A DNA stretch of 5,112 bases, taken from Synergistaceae bacterium. GTDB taxonomy: Bacteria > Synergistota > Synergistia > Synergistales > Synergistaceae. Within the stretch, counting starts at the first letter, position 1. Each line of letters begins with the position of its first letter. The position numbers and the translations under genes were made by a program. Under the pieces are notes generated by a model, which was not told the origin of the DNA, did no database searches, and saw only the letters and a program-made list of their open reading frames with translations. Location: positions 1-5,112 of the forward strand of contig JAITAT010000220.1 in NCBI GenBank assembly GCA_031283975.1, given 5' to 3'. Below are positions 1-5,112 of this stretch, in pieces.

Positions 1-2187
1 GCGTCCTATGAAATTCCAGAACTTGTTCTCGTCGTCCGATACCCACCGCTTTGCTATGTTCGCCAGCGTCACGGTGAGAAGCAGCTTCTCATAACCGTTT
101 GGCAGGTAATTATTGTAGGCGTTAATGAGGATCTTTCCCGACATGCGCACCAAGTCGTTCAGAACGCTCGGCGATATGCGCTCCACCCCTATGAGCGGGT
201 TTTTAGATATCGCGTTGGGCAGATAGACCTTCAGGTCGTTTTCATTGCCGTAAAGGGCGCGCCCCGCGCGCATGTCCTCCTCGCCCTGCGGCAGCGCGTC
301 GTAAACCGGCGCGGAAACTGATTCCTTCCGCGTCTCGGTTCTAAGCAGCCGTAAAGAGACCTCGCGTGACGAACCGGAGTCGGGAAGAATATAGAGAATA
401 TTCGGATCATATACGACCGGATTCGGCTTAACGGCATAGAGAACCGGGCTCTGATCCATTTCAAACTCCGGTGGCCTCGAAGCTAGTTCGCCCTCGAAGC
501 CAAACTCAAAATCCTCATCGTCTTCGTCGGCTTTTTCAGCGGGCTCGAATTTCGGTTCGGGATCGAACGCGGTCTTCGCGTCACGCTCAAACTCAAAAAT
601 CATATCCGGCTCAAAGATGGGTTCGAGAACATCAGGGTCAATTGTAAACGTCGGTTCCGGGCGAGTCGGTACGGCCACCGTCTCCGGTTCGGCCGCCGCG
701 TTTCGATCCTGTCCGCGCTTCGGTGCTTCAATCGATTCCGTCTCAGCTTCGGTTTCCGGGAGCGGACACAAATCCGTCGCCATAACCGATTCCGGCAATT
801 CGTTACCTTCTTCCGGCGAAACTTCGCCTAATTCCGTAATCTCCTCATTGTCATAAACCGGTTCGTCAGCGGCGTCTTCCCCGACCTTTTCTATCACGGT
901 TTCATCGAGCAGCGATCGCCATCCGACGTGAGCGTTCTGCTGAAGGACGGATAAAAATCCGGTGAAAAGTTTTACCGCTTCCCTGGGCGTCCTGTAAAAT
1001 TTGGCACCGAGCGACCACGCGCAGAGGTTCATGAAAGAGTGTATCGCTTCGTCGGGTATCAAATATTCCGACTTGTCCCCCAGGGCGAATACGTTTCTTA
1101 TATTTTCGAGGAGCAGGTAGAGATCCTCGGGAGAAAATTCCCCCAGACGCATGACCGGGGTCGAAAAATCCTTGAGCCCTTTCCTGGCGAAAGGATTGGG
1201 GGCGAGACGGCTCTCGAGCGCCCCGTTGCTCATGAGGCCGTTGTCGTGATCGTCGAGAAAAAAGTCCGCTCCGGCAAAGAGAAAACCTATCCCCGAAGTT
1301 CTGCCCTGGAGACACTCGTTTAAAATCTGGAGTATCACTTCATAGTTGCTGTCTCTCGCCGCGCGGTTACCGATACCTTGGGCGAGCGCCCCCATTTCGT
1401 CGAGCAGCACCAGCATACCGGAAAACCCGGCAATCCGCGTGAAAACCGCCCAGAGTTTCAGGCAATCATAGATGTCCTTGTCGCCGATGAACGAGTCGAT
1501 CCCAAGTTCGTTCTTCGCGTCGGTCAGTTTGCCGAAACCGCCCGCAAGCCACCTTATCGCGGAACCGAACATCTCCTCGTCCCCCGCGACATACGCCTCG
1601 CAGCACTTTGTCACGGCGGCCGCGAAATGGAATCCCCCCACCATATCGCGCAGCGGGTTCAGCCCGACCTTTACGGCCGAAAGCAGTTTTTCCCCGTCCA
1701 GGTGCCGGTCAGAGAGGGTTTTTATCCATCTTTCCAGGACGAACTCGATAGCTCCGCCTTCCGGCTTCGCCTTTATGGACATTCCCGCTACCAGTTCCGT
1801 ATAGAGGTTACGCGCGTACCCCGTCGTCGACGCGAGTCTCCTTTTGGGAGCCACGTCGGCGTGCATGACCACAAAACCTTCGGCTATGGCGACGGCCTTT
1901 GTGAGGTTGAGGAAGAAACTTTTGCCCGTGCCGAACTTTCCGATGACGAAACGCACCGAAGCGCCGCCCTCACTGATGCGCTCCAAATCGCCTATCATCG
2001 CCATTATCTCGTCTTTTCTGTCGACCTGTATGTGTTGAAGGCCAATGGTCGGCACTACCCCGGCGGAAAGGGACTTCACTATGGCGTCCCGTTCGCGCTG
2101 CGTTATCCTTACCGTCCCGGCGCCGTCGTTCACCGAATCGGCCGCGCCGCGCCGTCTGCTTCGATATGTATCAGGCGATAAAATCAT
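1..2187 (-). CDS. DUF2791 (BrxC/BrxD-related) P-loop ATPase with acidic linker and C-terminal extension; 3' end beyond window
   Basis: My own minus-strand translation is open for 729 codons from the ATG at 2187 to the window edge, so the C-terminus is missing. Residues about 25-430 look like the DUF2791 ATPase core. This includes VPTIGLQHI (46-53 region), Walker A GKFGTGKS (83-90), Walker B MLVLLDE (258-264, D263/E264), and an FYRTPREAVK segment (397-406) typical of the lid of this family. Relatives include BREX BrxC/BrxD and the ATPase found beside TerB-N/TerB-C proteins; that family's role in the cell is probably nucleotide-driven DNA or complex remodelling. Residues about 432-580 are a low-complexity Glu/Asp/Pro linker. 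Residues about 580-729 form a further folded-looking region that I do not recognise. The start follows the TGA of the TerB gene by 3 nt, with a weak AAAGG ten bases upstream, so translation is probably coupled. An ATG at 2191 is closed after six codons. Family call is firm; precise function is not. Confidence 0.85.
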   Translation of the reverse strand, partial: MILSPDTYRSRRRGAADSVNDGAGTVRITQRERDAIVKSLSAGVVPTIGLQHIQVDRKDEIMAMIGDLERISEGGASVRFVIGKFGTGKSFFLNLTKAVAIAEGFVVMHADVAPKRRLASTTGYARNLYTELVAGMSIKAKPEGGAIEFVLERWIKTLSDRHLDGEKLLSAVKVGLNPLRDMVGGFHFAAAVTKCCEAYVAGDEEMFGSAIRWLAGGFGKLTDAKNELGIDSFIGDKDIYDCLKLWAVFTRIAGFSGMLVLLDEMGALAQGIGNRAARDSNYEVILQILNECLQGRTSGIGFLFAGADFFLDDHDNGLMSNGALESRLAPNPFARKGLKDFSTPVMRLGEFSPEDLYLLLENIRNVFALGDKSEYLIPDEAIHSFMNLCAWSLGAKFYRTPREAVKLFTGFLSVLQQNAHVGWRSLLDETVIEKVGEDAADEPVYDNEEITELGEVSPEEGNELPESVMATDLCPLPETEAETESIEAPKRGQDRNAAAEPETVAVPTRPEPTFTIDPDVLEPIFEPDMIFEFERDAKTAFDPEPKFEPAEKADEDDEDFEFGFEGELASRPPEFEMDQSPVLYAVKPNPVVYDPNILYILPDSGSSREVSLRLLRTETRKESVSAPVYDALPQGEEDMRAGRALYGNENDLKVYLPNAISKNPLIGVERISPSVLNDLVRMSGKILINAYNNYLPNGYEKLLLTVTLANIAKRWVSDDENKFWNFIGR

Positions 2188-2190
2188 TCA

Positions 2191-2976
2191 TCAAGCGCCT
2201 TTCGCGAAAATCTCCGACAATATCATTCCCAGCGATTCCGTTTCTTTTTTCTTGTGGGCCACCACTTCGAGGTCTATGTCCAACATATAGCCCACCGCGC
2301 CCTCCGGACTTTTCCGCTGAGGCTCAAAGAGGGACTCCACCTCTATAATGCCGGAATCCGAATAGCGGAAACTCATCAGGAGTTGGTACAAACGCCGTTC
2401 GTCTAGATCCAGAATCGCGAACAGTTTGCGGAGCGCGATTATTTTGCCGCTCCCTATGGACCCGGCCGCGCCGACCGTCGTCATCACGCGGGCCAGTTGC
2501 CGGCATTTGTCCGGCGGCATTGTTTGCAGCAGGCGCTCCGCGATTGTCTCTATATCGGGAGGATAAAGCGATGAAAAATCCTTGAGCGCGGCAAGCGCGC
2601 GGACGTCCATATCCGTAAAATCAAAATTTCTCTCCATGATGTAGGACAATTGCCTTATTTCGGACGGCTCGAACATACCGTTGCCCATTGCTACCGACAT
2701 TCCCAGTTCCACCATCAGATGCGCCAAAGGGTAGAATTGAGAGAGTTCCTCGCGCGGGTTCATCTTTACGATGGTGACGACGTCATCCCCGGATACGTCC
2801 ACATATTCGGGGAGAATGTGCGGGACGATGAGATAGCCGGCCCCTTTCGCGGCCTCGTATAACCCGAGTTTTGAAGGGACCGCCAAACTCTCTCCCTCGG
2901 CGCGAATACCCAGGAGGTTTCCCAGTTGCGCTATAGACAAAAGTGCTCTCGGCTTCACGGTTCTATCAGAACTCAT
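2191..2976 (-). CDS. TerB/TerB_C-type protein lacking TerB_N
   Basis: The 261-residue soluble protein has no signal peptide or membrane segment. Residues about 40-73 (GAGYLIVPHILPEYVD then VVTIVKM) resemble the segment before the TerB domain in TerB-N/TerB-C proteins. Residues about 84-203 look like an all-helical TerB domain with two internal halves: LMVELGMSVAMGNG and, later, ARVMTTVGAAGSIGSG leading to LRKLFAILDLDE. Residues about 228-259, ending ETESLGMILSEIF, match the usual tail of TerB_C. Full TerB-N/TerB-C proteins are several hundred residues longer at the N-terminus, so this is a short form. Acidic residues expected in the ADG-type metal sites are mostly replaced (N99/E106 and A171/K178). 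Start ATG has a strong AAGGGGGA five bases upstream. It is immediately followed by the ATPase gene, so the two products probably act together. Domain call is by pattern recognition, not by profile search; the biochemical role is unknown. Confidence 0.7.
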   Translation of the reverse strand: MSSDRTVKPRALLSIAQLGNLLGIRAEGESLAVPSKLGLYEAAKGAGYLIVPHILPEYVDVSGDDVVTIVKMNPREELSQFYPLAHLMVELGMSVAMGNGMFEPSEIRQLSYIMERNFDFTDMDVRALAALKDFSSLYPPDIETIAERLLQTMPPDKCRQLARVMTTVGAAGSIGSGKIIALRKLFAILDLDERRLYQLLMSFRYSDSGIIEVESLFEPQRKSPEGAVGYMLDIDLEVVAHKKKETESLGMILSEIFAKGA

Positions 2977-2981
2977 TCAAG

Positions 2982-2989
2982 TCCCCCTT
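2982..2989 (-). promoter_or_regulatory. Ribosome binding site of the TerB/TerB_C gene
   Basis: AAGGGGGA on the minus strand lies five bases before ATG 2976, so this gene can be initiated independently of the upstream gene 112 bp away. Confidence 0.7.
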
Positions 2990-3040
2990 GCCGACTCTCA
3001 TCCTGCCAACGTTTCCACTGATGGCGACATATTTTATTTT

Positions 3041-3063
3041 AAAATGGATTGTACCACCATTTT
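3041..3063. repeat. Short inverted repeat in the 112-bp gap between hypothetical gene and TerB gene
   Basis: AAAATGG (3041-3047) and CCATTTT (3057-3063) are perfect 7-base arms around a 9-base loop. The arms are AT-rich and, read on the minus strand, are followed by A-rich sequence (AAAATAAAAT) rather than a T-run, so it is not a standard terminator. It could be an operator, an mRNA stem setting the ratio of the two products, or chance. The rest of the gap 2977-3088 holds only the TerB ribosome site and AT-rich sequence in which a weak internal promoter could sit. Confidence 0.4.
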
Positions 3064-3088
3064 CAGAAAACTCACAGTTATTTACGCT

Positions 3089-3616
3089 TTATTGCTCTTC
3101 CTCCAGCATCGTTTCGATGAATTCCTCGGCTTCGTTCGCGAAATAAAGCGTCTCCGGCGACGAATCGTTCGGAAAGAGAAATCGCGATTTCCCGCGCTCG
3201 ATTCGCAGCAGCACTTCGGGGTCCCCTCCCGCTATGGCCGGAAAGACGTATACGAACCCCGCCCTGCCGACGTCGGAGAAATTCTCGGCGCCGCGAAGCG
3301 CCGCCACCGACGCGGCTATTTCCGCCATCCTGGAGCCGTGTTTCGCGTCGACCACGAAGTAAGCTCCCTCCACGTCGTCATACCAGGATCGGAAGTGACG
3401 CGAATAGTCCGCGATATTGCTCAGAAATTCAGCGACGGACATGAAATCGTCACACTGCGGCTCGTCTCGCCACCCGGGGTACAAACTCGCCATTTCGGGG
3501 TTCATCCGCGGCCAGTCGTCGTAGTCACGCACAAATTTGATCGGGCTCGCGAGCCACTTGTCGCACGCCGCCTTCGACATGAAAAGTTTAGCGAACAAAG
3601 CGCTTGGAACGGACAT
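3089..3616 (-). CDS. Hypothetical protein, first gene of the TerB/ATPase operon
   Basis: I do not recognise this 175-residue protein. It is probably cytoplasmic, with no signal peptide or transmembrane stretch. It is rich in aromatics in its first half (FVRDYDDWP at 28-36, LYPGW at 45-49, YSRHFRSWYDD at 71-81). A likely alternating strand region follows (GAYFVVDAKHG 84-94, GFVYVFPAI 120-128, EVLLRIERGKSRFLF 134-148). It ends in an acidic helix (NEAEEFIETMLEEEQ). An ATG 13 codons upstream (3655) is in frame, but I prefer 3616: it has GGGGAGG five bases upstream, whereas the upstream ATG has no ribosome site and overlaps a perfect TATAAT. It lies 112 bp ahead of the TerB gene on the same strand, so it is probably a component or accessory of that system. 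An adaptor or specificity factor is possible, but nothing in the sequence shows this. Confidence 0.7.
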   Translation of the reverse strand: MSVPSALFAKLFMSKAACDKWLASPIKFVRDYDDWPRMNPEMASLYPGWRDEPQCDDFMSVAEFLSNIADYSRHFRSWYDDVEGAYFVVDAKHGSRMAEIAASVAALRGAENFSDVGRAGFVYVFPAIAGGDPEVLLRIERGKSRFLFPNDSSPETLYFANEAEEFIETMLEEEQ

Positions 3617-3621
3617 GACGG

Positions 3622-3628
3622 CCTCCCC
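3622..3628 (-). promoter_or_regulatory. Ribosome binding site deciding the start at 3616
   Basis: GGGGAGG on the minus strand lies five bases before ATG 3616. It decides in favour of the 175-residue start over the in-frame ATG at 3655. Confidence 0.75.
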
Positions 3629-3648
3629 AATTTTTACTTTTCGTACTT

Positions 3649-3674
3649 TTGACATTATACTATATCATTATCAT
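3649..3674. promoter_or_regulatory. Overlapping divergent promoter elements between the minus operon and cbiA
   Basis: This AT-rich stretch carries a perfect TTGACA on the plus strand (3649-3654) and a perfect TATAAT on the minus strand (3659-3654), sharing base 3654. The minus-strand TATAAT sits about 26 bases before the ribosome site of the 175-residue protein, which is a normal leader, but I see no good -35 for it. The plus TTGACA is followed after only 14 bases by TATCAT (3669-3674), a short spacer. It is probably the shared promoter region of the two divergent units; the exact elements are uncertain. Confidence 0.45.
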
Positions 3675-3679
3675 TGAAC

Positions 3680-3686
3680 GGAGAGG
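3680..3686 (+). promoter_or_regulatory. Ribosome binding site deciding the GTG start of cbiA
   Basis: GGAGAGG lies seven bases before the GTG at 3694. It supports this non-ATG start over the in-frame ATG at 3649. Confidence 0.8.
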
Positions 3687-3693
3687 ATTTCGC

Positions 3694-5088
3694 GTGGCGC
3701 GGTTTTCCGGTACAAAAGGCTTCATACTTGGAGCGGCTTCCAGCGGCGCGGGCAAAACGACCGTGGCGTCCGCGATGTGTTGCCTGCTCAGAGAGAGCGG
3801 AATGACCGTCCAGCCCTTCAAAACCGGCCCGGACTTCATCGACACCTCATACCTGACATTATCGTCGGGCAGAACGTGCCGCAACCTCGACGGCTTCCCC
3901 TGCCCGGAACTGATGCCGTTTTTTTACGCCGAGAGCTGCGGATACCCGCCTCCGGCCGACATTGCCGTGGTGGAAGGCGTAATGGGTCTCTACGACGGAT
4001 TGGGCCCTGGCGGCGAATACTCCACGGCGTGGCTTGCCCGCGCCCTCGATCTGCCGGTCATCCTGCTTGTGGACGCGCGTTCGGCCGCTACCAGCGTCGC
4101 CGCTGTCGCGAAGGGGTTCGCCGGTCTTGAGCCGCTTGCTCCCCGAATATCCGGGGTCATAGCGAACCGCGTGTCGGGCGGGAGCCACGCGGAACTGATA
4201 AGAGAGGCTCTCGGAAGATTCACCGGCCTGCCGCTACTGGGCTGGCTTCCCAACATCAGGGACGAATCTCTTCCGTCCCGCCACCTCGGTTTGGTGCCGG
4301 CGACCGAACATAAATCGTCCGCCTCCGCGATCGACAACTACGCGCGGGCGCTGCGCGAACATCTCGATATCGGCCTGCTGCTGGCGATCGCCGGCGAGCC
4401 GTCGGGGCGGTATGCCGAACCCGAGATTCCTCCCGCCGCGCGCAAACCCGACGGTTCTCCGGTACGCGCGGCAATAGCCGACGACGACGCTTTCTGCTTT
4501 CACTACCGCGAAAACTGGCGGCTGCTGGAACGCCTGGGTGCTGAGATAGAGACCATTTCCCCCATTCTCGGAAACGGAGTCCCGGCGGATGCCGACCTGC
4601 TCATCCTGCCGGGCGGCTACCCCGAGGAATTTTCCGCCGAGCTGTCGGGCAACTCCGAATTTATGAAATCAGTGCGGGGCTTCGCACACAGAGGCTGCGT
4701 CTACGCCGAGTGCGGAGGTATGCTGTATCTGTCGCGAAGCATGTCGTACCGTGAAGAGGAACGCGCCATGACCGGCGTCATCGAGGCCGACGTCAAAATG
4801 ACCGGGCGCCTGTCGCGCTTCGGTTACGTCGAGGGAACCGCCCTGCGTGACAACCTCATCACGCGTTCCGGCGAATCCGTGCGGGCGCACGAGTTTCACT
4901 ACTCCAGGCTGGAAGGCGCGGAGCCGAACGCCTATTCGGTCAAAAAATTTTCACGCCCCGGCGAAATATGGACGGACGGGTACGTGACGGAGGACGGCCG
5001 CCTTCTCGCCTCCTACCTTCACATAAATTTCTACTCGCGCCCCGAGTCGGCGGCAAAAATGCTGAGACGCGCCGCCGGCCTGAAATGA
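3694..5088 (+). CDS. cbiA: Cobyrinic acid a,c-diamide synthase
   Basis: CbiA amidates the a and c side chains of cob(II)yrinic acid using glutamine and ATP, an early-to-middle step of cobalamin synthesis in the cytoplasm. The 464-residue length is normal for the family. The N-terminal dethiobiotin-synthetase-like ATPase half shows the P-loop GAASSGAGKTT (13-23), FKTGPDFID (42-50), NLDGF (64-68) and EGVMGLYDG (94-102). The C-terminal class I glutaminase-like half shows DAFCFHY (265-271), LPGGYPE (305-311), AECGGMLYL (338-346) with nucleophile Cys340, RAHEFHYS (397-404) and SYLHINFYS (440-448), with His443 the likely catalytic histidine. No motif is missing. I chose the GTG at 3694 because GGAGAGG ends seven bases upstream; the in-frame ATG at 3649 has no ribosome site and would add a hydrophobic tail absent from the family. 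Hydrogenobyrinic acid synthase (CobB) and the nickel-sirohydrochlorin enzyme CfbB are homologous, but bacterial CbiA is the simplest reading. It overlaps the next frame by ATGA. Confidence 0.95.
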   Translation: MARFSGTKGFILGAASSGAGKTTVASAMCCLLRESGMTVQPFKTGPDFIDTSYLTLSSGRTCRNLDGFPCPELMPFFYAESCGYPPPADIAVVEGVMGLYDGLGPGGEYSTAWLARALDLPVILLVDARSAATSVAAVAKGFAGLEPLAPRISGVIANRVSGGSHAELIREALGRFTGLPLLGWLPNIRDESLPSRHLGLVPATEHKSSASAIDNYARALREHLDIGLLLAIAGEPSGRYAEPEIPPAARKPDGSPVRAAIADDDAFCFHYRENWRLLERLGAEIETISPILGNGVPADADLLILPGGYPEEFSAELSGNSEFMKSVRGFAHRGCVYAECGGMLYLSRSMSYREEERAMTGVIEADVKMTGRLSRFGYVEGTALRDNLITRSGESVRAHEFHYSRLEGAEPNAYSVKKFSRPGEIWTDGYVTEDGRLLASYLHINFYSRPESAAKMLRRAAGLK

Positions 5089-5112
5089 AAAGAGGATGTT
5101 CTCCATTGTTTT
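5085..5112 (+). CDS. Start of the next gene, translationally coupled to cbiA (partial)
   Basis: The last bases of cbiA form an ATGA junction: ATG at 5085-5087 overlaps the TGA at 5086-5088. The frame reads MKRGCSPLF and stays open to the window edge, nine codons. Such overlaps are common between genes of one pathway. A Pro-Leu-Phe close to the N-terminus resembles the start of precorrin-2 dehydrogenase/siroheme synthase proteins, which would fit next to cbiA, but nine residues cannot support an identification. The existence of the gene is itself only moderately supported. Confidence 0.4.

Noticed and set aside
448..894. Repeat array or CRISPR-like signal in the linker-coding region
   Set aside because: The recurrent GAA/CCG-type codons come from a Glu/Pro-rich protein linker in an uninterrupted frame; there are no regular repeats with spacers.
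902..1315. Minus-strand open frame of 137 codons
   Set aside because: It is in another frame inside the ATPase gene, with Arg/Ser/Pro-rich composition and no motif.
1378..2181. Long plus-strand open frame of 267 codons
   Set aside because: It lies wholly antisense to the ATPase gene, which has Walker A and B motifs in the minus frame. The plus translation is Arg/His-rich with no recognisable domain, as expected of an antisense shadow in G+C-rich DNA.
3044..3652. Plus-strand open frame of 202 codons
   Set aside because: It is antisense to the 175-residue gene, which has a good ribosome site and balanced composition. The plus product is Arg/His/Val-rich and has no ribosome site.
3649..3693. 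Upstream ATG start for cbiA
   Set aside because: It has no ribosome site, would overlap the divergent promoter region, and adds an Ile-rich segment absent from CbiA proteins; the GTG at 3694 has a good site.
3617..3693. Cobalamin riboswitch upstream of cbiA
   Set aside because: Fewer than 80 bases separate the two divergent starts, too little for the roughly 200-base cobalamin riboswitch, and no B12-box-like sequence is visible.
5089..5112. Terminator after cbiA (GAGG...TCTC then ATTGTTTT)
   Set aside because: The stem would be only four pairs with one G-T pair and no immediate T-run, and the bases are better read as the start of the next coupled gene.

Overview
The window is a stretch of bacterial chromosome with two divergent transcription units. 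By eye it is moderately G+C-rich, with a visibly richer right half. A minus-strand operon of three genes runs from about 3616 off the left edge: a small unrecognised protein, a TerB/TerB_C-type protein, and a large P-loop ATPase of the DUF2791 (BrxC/BrxD-related) type that is cut by the window edge. On the plus strand, from 3694, lies cbiA (cobyrinic acid a,c-diamide synthase). The first nine codons of a translationally coupled next gene follow it, so the right side looks like a cobalamin/siroheme biosynthesis cluster. The anaerobic-type CbiA and the GC level would fit an anaerobe such as a member of the Synergistota or Firmicutes, but the sequence does not settle the taxon.

Left part (1-2976): the ATPase and the TerB protein are tightly coupled, with 3 nt between stop and start. 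DUF2791 ATPases paired with TerB-N/TerB-C proteins, and often a superfamily II helicase, form a recurring and poorly characterised bacterial module. Comparative genomics links this module to stress or anti-phage functions, and BrxC/BrxD relatives belong to BREX phage defence. In this copy the TerB-like protein is short and lacks a TerB_N region, its putative metal-binding acidic residues are mostly replaced, and the ATPase carries a long acidic linker plus an unrecognised C-terminal region. A helicase or other effector, if present, would lie left of the window.

Middle (2977-3088 and 3617-3693): two short AT-rich intergenic regions. The first holds a small inverted repeat. The second holds the divergent start signals of the minus operon and cbiA, packed into about 80 bp.

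Right part (3694-5112): cbiA is intact, with all expected ATPase and glutaminase motifs. It overlaps the next reading frame by an ATGA junction.
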